This document shows positions 56,001-64,000 of a DNA stretch of 64,000 nt, in pieces; the stretch's first letter is position 1, and every line of letters begins with the position of its first letter. The position numbers and the translations under genes are program-made. The notes beneath the pieces were generated by a model, which worked only from the letters and a program-made list of their open reading frames with translations, was not told where the DNA came from and did not search any database. The stretch is from Candidatus Obscuribacterales bacterium (GTDB taxonomy: Bacteria; Cyanobacteriota; Vampirovibrionia; Obscuribacterales; Obscuribacteraceae): contig JAIERK010000134.1 in NCBI GenBank assembly GCA_019746975.1, forward strand, positions 29,195 to 93,194, given 5' to 3'.

Positions 56001-57866
56001 ATGCGCACGGTATTCATTAACGATCAACCGGTCAAGCTTGCATCTACCGATCTGATCGGAGAAGGTGGCGAAGCCGAGATTTTTCGACTCAATTCAGATA
56101 CAGCGCTCAAGCTGTTCAAAACGCCTGACAACCCACAGTTTAAACGAGACGGCACTGCAAGATTGGTTGCGCAGCGGCTGGATGAATATCAGAGTAAACT
56201 TCCGCAGTTTCCAAAAGTTTTAGCCCAGAATGTCGTCACGCCGCAGGATTGCGCATTCAGCAATCCAGGCGGCACAGGACGAGTCGCCGGATACACGATG
56301 CCGCTCATATCACCAGCCTGCAGTTTGCGCGACTATTCGCAGCGCGACTTTCGAGAGAAAGGCGGTATATCAAGCAAAGACGTCGTAGAATTATTCATAG
56401 AGATTCACCGCACGGTGTCTCAACTGCACAGGCAGTCGATTGTGATAGGAGACTTCAACCAATTCAATGTCCTCATCAAGGGAAATTATCCCTACCTTAT
56501 AGATGCTGACAGCATGCAGTTCGGTGCCTTCCGCTGCCGGTCATTCTCTCCGCGCTACACCGATCCACTTAATTTGCAGAGAATTCATGATGCACTAGCC
56601 ATGGTGCAGAATCACTCTCAAGAAAGTGACTGGTATTCTTTCGCTGTGCTGTTGTTCGAATGCCTGCTGTATGTCCATCCATATGGCGGTGTCTTCAAGT
56701 CTTCCGATCCCCAGCAAAGGCTTTCGACTGACGAAAGGATCTTGAAGAGAGTCTCCGTCTTTCAACCGAGTGTAAAGTATCCTTCTGCCGGCGAGCCCAT
56801 CTCAAGCCTCCCGCAACAGTTGCAAGACTATTTCTACGAGATCTTGGTCCGCGACGCTCGCCAACCAATTCCAATGGAGATTCTTGAATCAATAATTAGA
56901 AAACCGGTTGCGACAATTAGCGGCAACGGCTCTGCTACCCCATCGCAAACTCCGACAAGTAAAGCGACTCGGCTGTTCCACACAGATGGCGTAATTCTCA
57001 CTTCGGAATACGACGGAAAGCAGCTTCGATACTTGTATTTCTCGGACGGTCAGTTCTACCGAGAGGACGGTCGTGCGATTCTTCGCGGGACGCTAGACCC
57101 AGCACTCAGATTTGCACTTTTCGGTTCGAAAACATTGTGCGGGAAGGACAATCGAATCTACATTCTTGATGGCGAAAAAAGCGTTGAACGACTTAACGTC
57201 GAGCTTTTCCGAGGGAGCCTACCAGTGTTTGCCGCCAATGAAAAAAATTACTTTTTCGTGGACCACGGACAACTCTTCTGCTACGCGGATGGGACGACAA
57301 GGTTAATCGAAGAGGTTTTGACAAACCAAACGCGGATCTGGGTGGGTCAGGAATTCGGATTCGGATTGATCCTTGCTGGCGACTTCAAAAGACCATTTCT
57401 CTTCGATTCAAATCCAGGTCGCACCTTGATTGAAGAAGAGTTGTTTTCCGGCACTCCCCTCGACTTCAGATGCCGCTTTTCGAAGAATCGCGTTTGGCTT
57501 CTATCCACAACGAAGATTGCGGGACGCATCTACAATCGCTGCAGCCTTTTAGATAGGCGCGGGCGACTGTTAGCAACTCGCGAAGAACCGGAAGGCACAG
57601 GTGGTTGGCAAGACTTCCAAGAATCCAGTTGTGCAGCCACTCTTCCCACGATGGGCAGTCAAACCACTGAAGTCCTGTTGATCGCCACCAATAGCGGTTT
57701 CGCAACAATTGCGGAAGCTTCAGGTCGCTTAGAGATCGTGAAACAGATTTCGGAGATTCGAGCCGAGAGCCTGGACTGTTCACAACTACTCTACACACAA
57801 TTCGGACTTCATCTATGTTCCACCAAAACCATAAGCAGGTTTAACAGCATGTCACTCATACCGTAA
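56001..57866 (+). CDS. Atypical Ser/Thr protein kinase with beta-propeller-like C-terminus (TerY-P triad type)
   Basis: The 621-residue product has a kinase-like N-terminal ~310 residues: G-E-G-G-E-A-E-I-F-R-L, A-L-K-L-F-K with the ATP lysine, catalytic loop V-I-G-D-F-N-Q-F-N-V-L-I with Asp and Asn kept, and metal Asp in L-I-D-A-D-S. This GDxxxxN/xDAD form is the one found in vWA-linked kinases rather than HRD/DFG kinases. A Thr/Ser linker leads to repeated beta units (~340-620) resembling a propeller sensor. GAGG stands ~8 nt before the ATG at 56001; a TTG at 55965 overlaps the phosphatase gene. Confidence 0.85.
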   Translation: MRTVFINDQPVKLASTDLIGEGGEAEIFRLNSDTALKLFKTPDNPQFKRDGTARLVAQRLDEYQSKLPQFPKVLAQNVVTPQDCAFSNPGGTGRVAGYTMPLISPACSLRDYSQRDFREKGGISSKDVVELFIEIHRTVSQLHRQSIVIGDFNQFNVLIKGNYPYLIDADSMQFGAFRCRSFSPRYTDPLNLQRIHDALAMVQNHSQESDWYSFAVLLFECLLYVHPYGGVFKSSDPQQRLSTDERILKRVSVFQPSVKYPSAGEPISSLPQQLQDYFYEILVRDARQPIPMEILESIIRKPVATISGNGSATPSQTPTSKATRLFHTDGVILTSEYDGKQLRYLYFSDGQFYREDGRAILRGTLDPALRFALFGSKTLCGKDNRIYILDGEKSVERLNVELFRGSLPVFAANEKNYFFVDHGQLFCYADGTTRLIEEVLTNQTRIWVGQEFGFGLILAGDFKRPFLFDSNPGRTLIEEELFSGTPLDFRCRFSKNRVWLLSTTKIAGRIYNRCSLLDRRGRLLATREEPEGTGGWQDFQESSCAATLPTMGSQTTEVLLIATNSGFATIAEASGRLEIVKQISEIRAESLDCSQLLYTQFGLHLCSTKTISRFNSMSLIP

Positions 57867-57992
57867 AAGAAACCAATAAATACGTCGCAGTCGAGCGACT
57901 CAGAACTCAGATCAACTCTACGACCATTCATTGTCGATTGGCGGTTGTCCGCCACTGCACATAGTGCCCCACAATCAAAAGGAGATAACACC

Positions 57993-59042
57993 ATGGCTAA
58001 CACTAATGTTTTGTACAAATACGAGCTACCAACCCCACCCATCTTCGATCCTGATAGGGTAAGCGAGTTCTTCACACCTAGCTACGACGAAATCATGACT
58101 GGCGCACAACAATGGCGTACAGTTCACAATCTAAAGCCTCGTCGTAAGGACAAGTATTCGATCGCTGTCACAATCATCGATCAACAGAAAACGTTTTGCC
58201 TCAAGGATGGTGAGCTATCGATTGCGCCGGCATCGATAAGCGATACGAGCAACATTTGCGAATTCTTGTACCGCAACATGCGAGTCATTAGCGACATTAT
58301 TCTGACTCTCGATACTCATTACCTGTTTCAAATTTTTCATCCGCTTTTTTGGATCGATAAGGATGGAAATCCCCCAAAGGGATTCACGACTGTGCTCCCC
58401 GGCGATGTCGGCAGATCAATTTTCGTCAATCCAGAAATGGCTTACCTGATCTTCGGCGATATGAAATTCTTGCCATGGCTGCAAAGCTATGCCATTCACT
58501 ACACGGACGAGCTGGCGCGACTCGGCAAGCCTCCATTAGTGATTTGGCCGGTTCACGGTCGATTAGCGAGCCCTGGTCATGCTCTCGTGCCCTCGTTGCA
58601 AGAAGCCGTTGATTTCCACGACATTGCGCGCTGGAGCAGAACCCAGTACAGACTGAAAGGCGACCTTCCTTTGAGCGAGTACTATTCTCCATTTGGAACA
58701 GAAGTCGTAAAGGCACATGATGGTGTCACCGTCGGTGAGGAGTCGGACAAGGCGATCGAAGATTTGCTTAAGTACGAAGCTCTGGTCATAGCGGGAGAGG
58801 CTGAGTCTCATTGTGTTAGAGCCGCTATCTACGACATTCTCAAACGGATTATGGTTCAAGATCCGAACCTCGCAAAACGTGTCTACATTTTAGAGGATTG
58901 CACCTCGTCTGTCCCCGGATTCGAACAACAAGGGAAGGACGCTATTGCGGACTTCAAAAAAGCAGGGATGAACGTCGTCAATTCAAAAGTTCCGATGAAG
59001 GACTGGCCAGGAATGAATAGCGACATATTCGAGTTGCATTAA
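57993..59042 (+). CDS. Nicotinamidase/isochorismatase-family cysteine hydrolase
   Basis: The 349-residue product keeps the PncA set: catalytic Asp in T-I-I-D-Q-Q-K-T-F, metal ligands D-T-H and H in L-D-T-H-Y-L-F-Q-I-F-H, W-P-V-H-G (W-P-x-H-C in PncA), catalytic Lys in L-K-G-D-L-P-L-S-E-Y-Y-S-P-F and Cys in A-E-S-H-C-V-R-A-A. It is ~130 residues longer than PncA, mostly in the N-terminus and middle. It likely hydrolyses nicotinamide or a related amide, which would tie NAD turnover to the flanking kinase/phosphatase/vWA system. AAGGAG precedes the ATG at 57993. Confidence 0.85.
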   Translation: MANTNVLYKYELPTPPIFDPDRVSEFFTPSYDEIMTGAQQWRTVHNLKPRRKDKYSIAVTIIDQQKTFCLKDGELSIAPASISDTSNICEFLYRNMRVISDIILTLDTHYLFQIFHPLFWIDKDGNPPKGFTTVLPGDVGRSIFVNPEMAYLIFGDMKFLPWLQSYAIHYTDELARLGKPPLVIWPVHGRLASPGHALVPSLQEAVDFHDIARWSRTQYRLKGDLPLSEYYSPFGTEVVKAHDGVTVGEESDKAIEDLLKYEALVIAGEAESHCVRAAIYDILKRIMVQDPNLAKRVYILEDCTSSVPGFEQQGKDAIADFKKAGMNVVNSKVPMKDWPGMNSDIFELH

Positions 59043-59087
59043 CTGCACAGGTATAACATTCGCTTTGGAAAATGACAGGAGAGACTT

Positions 59088-59882
59088 ATGAACAATCAAA
59101 CACCTGATGCGTCCGATCTATTCAGAGACGCTCTCGAGGCCGGCGAGATCTCGCCCGGTTCTGCGACACTGCTTGGACGATTGTCCACACGAATTAATCG
59201 AACTATGTCCGCACCACCAGTAAAACCAACAGTTACCGAGCAAACCCAACTTTGTATGCTGATCGACAATTCCCCCTCTATGGAACATCGCCGAAATCAT
59301 CTTGCAGTTATCGAGGGGCACAACCTGGTCGTCAACTCGCTTTTGGCGGCAAAAGCGGTCAACTCGGTTGAGAGTCTTACTGTTCTTTTGAATTCTAGTC
59401 CGGATTACACAAAGGGGATCACCGCCGACGGTGACGACGAGTTCCGCTGGACACATCTGAAGGCGGCGCCTCGACTTCAAAGCGGAGGTTTCATCGCTGG
59501 GTGCGGTACACCACTGTATGACCGATGCATCGAAACTCTCGGGAGTGTTCTTGCTCGGACAAAATGGTGGGAAGACACCTACGGAATTCAAACTCGCTCT
59601 GTGACGCTGCTCATGTCGGACGGAGGCAACAATGAAGGAGATGCATCCGCCGGCGACGTGGCAAAGATCGTACACGACATGTTGTCTATGGAAAAGCATC
59701 GCATCTTCTTCATGGGCGTCAACCAGGGAGGAATCAACTTCAAAGAGATTGGTAAGAGCATGGGTCTTCCTCCTGATTGTATAGACGTTGTCAGCCACGA
59801 CGCGCGTGCAATCCGCGCAAGATTCCAACTCTTCAGCCAATCGGCAAGCGCTATAGCGAGCGGTGGTGCACCGATTATGTAG
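59088..59882 (+). CDS. vWA-domain protein of the TerY type
   Basis: The 264-residue cytosolic vWA domain has a complete metal-ion adhesion site: D-N-S-P-S (DxSxS) near residue 62, a Thr in C-G-T-P-L-Y-D and Asp in M-S-D-G-G-N-N-E-G-D. TerY-like vWA proteins act with PP2C and kinase partners in stress-response (Ter-type) systems and are thought to form metal-bridged complexes. AGGAGAG lies before the ATG. Last gene of the operon. Confidence 0.87.
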   Translation: MNNQTPDASDLFRDALEAGEISPGSATLLGRLSTRINRTMSAPPVKPTVTEQTQLCMLIDNSPSMEHRRNHLAVIEGHNLVVNSLLAAKAVNSVESLTVLLNSSPDYTKGITADGDDEFRWTHLKAAPRLQSGGFIAGCGTPLYDRCIETLGSVLARTKWWEDTYGIQTRSVTLLMSDGGNNEGDASAGDVAKIVHDMLSMEKHRIFFMGVNQGGINFKEIGKSMGLPPDCIDVVSHDARAIRARFQLFSQSASAIASGGAPIM

Positions 59883-59993
59883 TCGGTCGCGAATCGCTGA
59901 GGACTGATTCACAATCCTAAATCCAGGCCGGCGCAGGCTTCCCTCAGCATCGAATGCATATCATAGTCACTTCATTCGTTTGATTGGGAGGTC

Positions 59994-61151
59994 CTATCGC
60001 TTTTCCACAATTCTTGTACCGGGGAAATAGAAGCTGAGAATCTGGTCGAATGATTTTCCCTCGTTCGCAAGTCCGGCGGCTCCCCACTGGCAGAGACCGA
60101 CTCCGTGCCCGGCACCTGAGGACTTAAGTGTGACGGAGTCTCCATTAACGGAATAGCTGTATCTCGTACCGGGGACCAGCCCCCATCCATACTGCCGTCC
60201 GATTTTTAGCCAGGCCTCGTATCCGGTCAAGCGAAGTACAGAGCCATCACTCTTGGATCCAACAAGCTGGAGAGGCCGCCCCGCCTCATCGAAGCCGCTG
60301 ATGGCAGGAACCGTATCCGAAAATAGTGCGCGGAAAGAATCAAGAGAGACCGTCGAAGTCTTATCCTTCCAAAACGGTGAGCCCGCGCAATAAACACACT
60401 TCACGCCGCGAAGATACTTCAGAGCAGCAGCGCCCGGACCGAAAATTGCTGCACCACTGCTGGTACCACCAGAACAAGTCGAGTGGTAATAGGGGCGAAC
60501 TGAATTCTTGCCATACAGCCAACGTTTATTCATTACGGTGCGCACCGCGGTGCGCACCGGAGCAGTAGCGTACTGTTTTCCCAAATAAGCTTGTTCTCTG
60601 GTTGAGTCGCCGATCAACTCTCCGTCTTTCTTCCTTTCTACGATCGCAATCGTCATCACGGCAAATGCCTTGAGCGCCTCTAAAGGACAGCTTGGAGGCG
60701 CTTCGCTGCCGACCACAGAGGAGACATACTCCGAAGTGGAGATCTCATTGTGCACCAGTAGAGCAGAGGAATCTACTGAAAAATGTAATCGTCCCCCGTA
60801 TACTCGTTCAACTTCCGCCGAAGTGCGAACTCGAATACCCGGTCCGCTGGCAGGCTCTATGATGATGTACGGTGCACTCACCAGTGGATGCTTGAGATTG
60901 GGAATTCGTCCTTTGAGATCGAGCGGAATAACCTCCACTCGATCGCGATTAACTTTGATTTGCGTGCTGCCAGCTAAATGCATTCGCAAAGGGGAGACAA
61001 TTTTGCTGTTACCGAGAATTTGCAGCGAATCGAGTGCCTGTCTAGATTCGAACAATCGCACTCGCAATCGTGACGGCGACGCCCACGTAGGTTCGACGCC
61101 TGCAACGATCATGCAAAACACGAGGAGAGCACAAAGCAATCTGCGTTGCAT
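59994..61151 (-). CDS. SpoIID/LytB-family secreted protein
   Basis: The 385-residue product has a signal peptide (LLCALLVFCMIVAGVEPTWA), an N-terminal beta domain and the SpoIID domain: V-V-G-S-E-A-P-P-S-C-P-L-E-A-L-K-A near 165, Y-Y-H-S-T-C-S-G-G-T-S near 225 and the closing G-H-G-V-G-L-C-Q-W-G-A-A-G-L-A. SpoIID is a lytic transglycosylase acting on denuded glycan strands; LytB variants stimulate amidases. The ATG at 61151 shares its A with the stop of the PBP gene (TAATG), so the pair is translationally coupled and probably acts together on peptidoglycan. Confidence 0.92.
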   Translation of the reverse strand: MQRRLLCALLVFCMIVAGVEPTWASPSRLRVRLFESRQALDSLQILGNSKIVSPLRMHLAGSTQIKVNRDRVEVIPLDLKGRIPNLKHPLVSAPYIIIEPASGPGIRVRTSAEVERVYGGRLHFSVDSSALLVHNEISTSEYVSSVVGSEAPPSCPLEALKAFAVMTIAIVERKKDGELIGDSTREQAYLGKQYATAPVRTAVRTVMNKRWLYGKNSVRPYYHSTCSGGTSSGAAIFGPGAAALKYLRGVKCVYCAGSPFWKDKTSTVSLDSFRALFSDTVPAISGFDEAGRPLQLVGSKSDGSVLRLTGYEAWLKIGRQYGWGLVPGTRYSYSVNGDSVTLKSSGAGHGVGLCQWGAAGLANEGKSFDQILSFYFPGTRIVEKR

Positions 61152-62098
61152 TACGGCCAATCGACGGTCATGAGACGCTGGCGAGCCTGAGGAACAGCAC
61201 TTTCATGGCTGGTTCCCGAAGGGGCATAGAGACAAAATGCATGGCGCGGATTCTCCTGAGGGAAATACCCAATCACCCATGATTCGAATTTCTTTCCGTG
61301 CGGAACCGTACCTGTCTTTGCTGCGATGTTGAGCTTATGCTCGGGATCAAGCTCATTGGCAGTTCCGTCCTGACACGCCATCACCATTCCCTTTCTGATT
61401 CGTCTAAAAGTGGTATCACGCAGCTTGACCTCGAAGGGTACCGGATGATCGACTTGATCTTCCGAAGGCATCCCTGCATTGTGTAGTGGCGGAACATTGC
61501 CTTGAGTACCGAAAACAGCAGCCAGTCTAAGTAACTGAAGAGAATTAGGCACCAAATCTTCGCTTAAACCAAGCGCATAAGTCGCCGCAGGCCGAGATGG
61601 TTTGTCGGGAAATGAACCACATTTGAAACCAGCCACCGGCTTGTCAAGTCCAAACTTGCGAGCATATTCAATAATGGTGGCAGGACCTGTATGCCTCGTA
61701 GCCTTTGCAAAAAAACAGTTGCAGGATTTGGCGATTGCCTCTTCCAGATTGACGATGCCATGTACGTGCTGGCAGTGATAGGCGTCGGCACCTATGTGCA
61801 CAGTCCCCGTACATTCTTCCGTTTCATTCGGATTAAAATGCCCTTCCTCTAATATGCAGGCCGCGGTAATCAATTTCATGATGGAACCAGGACGCGACTG
61901 GGGAACGTGCAGACCCGAAGGGAAGCCTACATTTCCATTTCTGAGATCGGCCCAGAAGAAGAGACCGCCAGTTTTTGCGATAACCGGTTGAGCTTCATGT
62001 GCGACCTCCAGAGCGCCGCCCAAACCAAACATCGACTTCAAGAATCGACGCCTGTCGAGGCGCTCCGGCTTTTGTGCATGTGTATCTGTAGGTTTCAT
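61151..62098 (-). CDS. Tat-exported stand-alone penicillin-binding transpeptidase domain
   Basis: The 315-residue product starts with a Tat-type signal (D-R-R-R-F-L-K-S-M-F-G-L-G-G). The serine transpeptidase fold has S-x-x-K (G-S-I-M-K-L) near 75, S-x-N (S-C-N) near 125 and K-T-G (A-A-K-T-G-T) near 260. It lacks the N-terminal pedestal and transglycosylase domains of ordinary class A/B PBPs and is half their length. Tat export of a PBP is unusual. Its product is coupled to the SpoIID/LytB protein. Confidence 0.88.
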   Translation of the reverse strand: MKPTDTHAQKPERLDRRRFLKSMFGLGGALEVAHEAQPVIAKTGGLFFWADLRNGNVGFPSGLHVPQSRPGSIMKLITAACILEEGHFNPNETEECTGTVHIGADAYHCQHVHGIVNLEEAIAKSCNCFFAKATRHTGPATIIEYARKFGLDKPVAGFKCGSFPDKPSRPAATYALGLSEDLVPNSLQLLRLAAVFGTQGNVPPLHNAGMPSEDQVDHPVPFEVKLRDTTFRRIRKGMVMACQDGTANELDPEHKLNIAAKTGTVPHGKKFESWVIGYFPQENPRHAFCLYAPSGTSHESAVPQARQRLMTVDWP

Positions 62099-62223
62099 AT
62101 TTCGATCGCGTCAAGTTTTACAGTCTTCTCACACGTTTTCAACCTCTGGTTTCCACCAGTTTAGCGACACACACTCATAATAGTCTCAAGAACTCGGAAT
62201 ACACATTTTCCTGAGAGCGCGTA

Positions 62224-63189
62224 ATGCAATCGCTATTACTTTGCTTGGCCACCGTCGCGTGTTTAATTTTGACCACCGGTTGGTCTCAATATTGCAATGG
62301 CTCAGCGCCGGAAGCGGTCACTAACGGCGTCGAAAGCGCAAAACCTGGAGAGCAAGATCAATCGTTTCGATCGATTAGCTTCGTGGATCAGGATCACGTT
62401 GAGTATCCGCGCAATTCAGCTTATGCAGTTGAAAGCCCTCAACAAGGATCTTACACGGATGAAGCCAAACCCAGCCAAACTTCAATAATAAGATCCTTAC
62501 AAATCAAACCAATGGACTCGACCGGCAATCGCTTGTTCTCCATAGACTCGGCAGGCCTCATGCTCACAACACACCGCGCTCCGGCAGGGTCCCCCAATAC
62601 CTCGTCCGATTCAAAAGAAGCGAAAGCGTCGCGGGAAGCTGTAGCTTTTCAGCCAATCGAAGCAGACCTCCCAGAGATCTCTCGGCTAACGATTTTGCAT
62701 CATTTCAAGAGCGACGAAAAGCCCGAGTGGAAAAATCTTTCGCTTGATGAATTATCGCAAAGGTTTATCGTAAAAAATGAATTTAAAAAAGATGCAGGGT
62801 TGTTTATCACATTGATCAAAAATGGCAATACACGCGCCTGTTGGGGCTCGATCAACGGCACGAAGAAAGATCTAGTGCACGCCACCGTGTACACCACAGT
62901 CGATGCACTGAACAAGGATTACAGATACTCACGCGTAAGAAGGAGTGAAATTAATCAACTCATCCCCCAGGTCACAGTAATAAAGAGGATCGTTCCTATA
63001 AACTCAATGAGCGCAGTAGTTCCATTGAAGCAAGGGCTCATGGTGCGCGCCGGCGGCAAGGGAGCCGTGCTTTTGCCGGGAGAAGCAAGCGATCGTCACT
63101 ATCAACTGGTAAAAACCAAACTCAAAGCCGGAATCCCAATGTCGCAACCCTGCCAACTCTACAAGATTGAAGCTGATGTCTACAGATAA
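62224..63189 (+). CDS. Secreted AMMECR1-like domain protein
   Basis: The 321-residue product has a signal peptide (residues 1-~20), a Ser/Glu-rich linker (~30-150) and a C-terminal domain matching AMMECR1: R-A-C-W-G-S-I (family R-G-C-I-G), then a helix with D-Y-R-Y-S-R-V-R-R-S-E-I, I-P-Q-V-T-V-I, V-P-L-K-Q-G-L-M-V-R and L-L-P-G. AMMECR1 domains are usually cytosolic and linked to radical-SAM or MEMO genes; an exported one is uncommon. The reading frame overlaps the next gene by 14 nt. The family call rests on motif order and is moderate. Confidence 0.55.
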   Translation: MQSLLLCLATVACLILTTGWSQYCNGSAPEAVTNGVESAKPGEQDQSFRSISFVDQDHVEYPRNSAYAVESPQQGSYTDEAKPSQTSIIRSLQIKPMDSTGNRLFSIDSAGLMLTTHRAPAGSPNTSSDSKEAKASREAVAFQPIEADLPEISRLTILHHFKSDEKPEWKNLSLDELSQRFIVKNEFKKDAGLFITLIKNGNTRACWGSINGTKKDLVHATVYTTVDALNKDYRYSRVRRSEINQLIPQVTVIKRIVPINSMSAVVPLKQGLMVRAGGKGAVLLPGEASDRHYQLVKTKLKAGIPMSQPCQLYKIEADVYR

Positions 63190-64000
63190 AACCCCCAAAA
63201 GTTCATCACGCAGTCCATTCCTTTCATGGGAAATCATGCTGCTTTACTGCCTGCTCGTCGCGGCAGTTGCAGTGCTTTTCGAGAAGCCGTCAGGCTCGAT
63301 TACGGGCACAATCGCGCTCGAAGATAAAGAGTTCGGCTTGCATTCTTACAGTATGCGTGCCAACAAAGTCTATGCAGTGGCGACCGGACCGCGCGACGCA
63401 ATAACCACGATCGCGCGCGGCGCTTGGGTGGACAACAACGGGAAGTTCAAAATCGACCAACTGCCAATTGGAGAGTATGAGCTCAAAGTAAGGGCTCCCG
63501 GATTCGAAACAGAGCGTGTCGAAGGAGTCTTTATCGAAGCAGGTAAGATAAAGTCTCTTGCTGATACTGTGACTCTGAGCGTTCTCGAACCATCTGTCAG
63601 CATCGCTAGTAACGTTAGAGTTTTCACGACGAAAGAGAACCCAAACTTCTGGATCAAGGCAACTGGTGCGGTAGACGCGACGATCAGACTATATAGAAAA
63701 CCCTTCTTGGATACCGTGAGGTCTGAGGCTTTTTTATCGTCAGGGGTTAGCGAATCCACAGATCTGAGTCTCTATACGTCCTACAACGAGACATTCCATT
63801 CGCCATTTACACCGAAGGACAAGCCGTACAAAGAGTTGAAGCGCAAACTGGTCGCCAACTACGAGGATTCGTCCCGCGCTGACTTTAAGCTCGACCAAGA
63901 CCTGCCTCCGGGCGATTACTTCGTCACGGCAGAATGTCTTGACGTGACAGGGAAGAAAAGCTCATCGGCGATCTGGTGGTTCACCGTCAGCGATATCGGC
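63176..64000 (+). CDS. Alpha-2-macroglobulin-like protein, N-terminus (3' end outside window)
   Basis: The frame is open from ATG 63176 to the right edge (275 codons). A signal/anchor helix (I-M-L-L-Y-C-L-L-V-A-A-V-A-V-L-F) is followed by a carboxypeptidase-regulatory-like beta sandwich (G-S-I-T-G-T-I-A-L-E-D...L-P-I-G-E-Y-E-L-K-V). MG-type domains then end in L-P-P-G-D-Y-F-V-T-A-E and F-T-V-S-D-I-G, the block typical of bacterial alpha-2-macroglobulin MG3. Such proteins trap foreign proteases in the periplasm and often travel with PBP genes. Whether the thioester motif is present lies outside the window. Confidence 0.65.
   Translation, partial: MSTDKTPKSSSRSPFLSWEIMLLYCLLVAAVAVLFEKPSGSITGTIALEDKEFGLHSYSMRANKVYAVATGPRDAITTIARGAWVDNNGKFKIDQLPIGEYELKVRAPGFETERVEGVFIEAGKIKSLADTVTLSVLEPSVSIASNVRVFTTKENPNFWIKATGAVDATIRLYRKPFLDTVRSEAFLSSGVSESTDLSLYTSYNETFHSPFTPKDKPYKELKRKLVANYEDSSRADFKLDQDLPPGDYFVTAECLDVTGKKSSSAIWWFTVSDIG

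Noticed and set aside
59118..59912. 264-residue frame antisense to the vWA gene
   Set aside because: Same length as the real gene because of codon bias; Cys/Arg-rich without motifs.

Overview
The window (about half G+C, gene dense, 64 kb) reads as a chromosomal segment of a diderm bacterium. A family-9 heptosyltransferase, sugar-nucleotide modification genes, a Tat-type penicillin-binding protein, a SpoIID/LytB protein and an alpha-2-macroglobulin start point to an outer membrane and periplasm. The many large Ser/Thr kinases with TPR tails, the big multi-PAS histidine kinases, the beta-repeat secreted protein and the SelB factor resemble what is seen in the non-photosynthetic relatives of cyanobacteria (Vampirovibrionia/Melainabacteria, Obscuribacterales-like). 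That placement is an inference from gene content; no rRNA is present. One tRNA (Phe, GAA, no encoded CCA) is present. I see no prophage, IS transposase or CRISPR.

Layout. 1-2.3 kb: 3' part of a PcrA/UvrD helicase with a long Gly/Ser-rich linker, then ndk with a clear terminator. 2.4-10.1 kb: envelope and glycan block with a GT9 heptosyltransferase, a histone-H1-like/ribbon-helix-helix fusion protein, and an apparent operon of sugar aminotransferase, hexapeptide acyltransferase and GT-C membrane glycosyltransferase. 10.1-38.6 kb: a signalling island holding a TPR protein, two tandem PAS histidine kinases, an atypical kinase-like giant protein, two minus-strand Ser/Thr kinases, a third histidine kinase facing an OmpR-type regulator, a membrane protein, two more Ser/Thr kinases and a duplicated CPBP-protease-like membrane protein. 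Four of the kinases share an unusual N-terminal cysteine module (CxxC...S-x-T-x-W-x-F...CxC).

38.9-54.6 kb: SelB, DedA, a small ribbon-helix-helix-like protein, a Q/P-rich anchored protein, tRNA-Phe, a secreted beta-repeat protein, a triple zinc-ribbon protein, a secreted purple-acid-phosphatase-like enzyme, a TMEM14 protein, a PLP aminotransferase, small orphans and a TPR protein. 55.0-59.9 kb: a four-gene operon of PP2C phosphatase, atypical kinase, nicotinamidase-family hydrolase and vWA protein. This matches the TerY-P triad (vWA + PP2C + kinase) with an added nicotinamidase-like enzyme. 60.0-64.0 kb: a divergent cell-wall/periplasm locus with SpoIID/LytB and a stand-alone Tat-exported PBP transpeptidase on one side, and a secreted AMMECR1-like protein and an alpha-2-macroglobulin N-terminus on the other.

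Non-coding structure of note: an inverted pair of about 170-bp dispersed repeats 52 kb apart (2418-2585 and 54675-54855); five GGTGNC motifs phased every 11 nt (5207-5255); three, perhaps four, ATAACG-N4-CGTTAT palindromes (50342-50455); a 30-bp near-perfect palindrome (47771-47800); and two strong rho-independent terminators.
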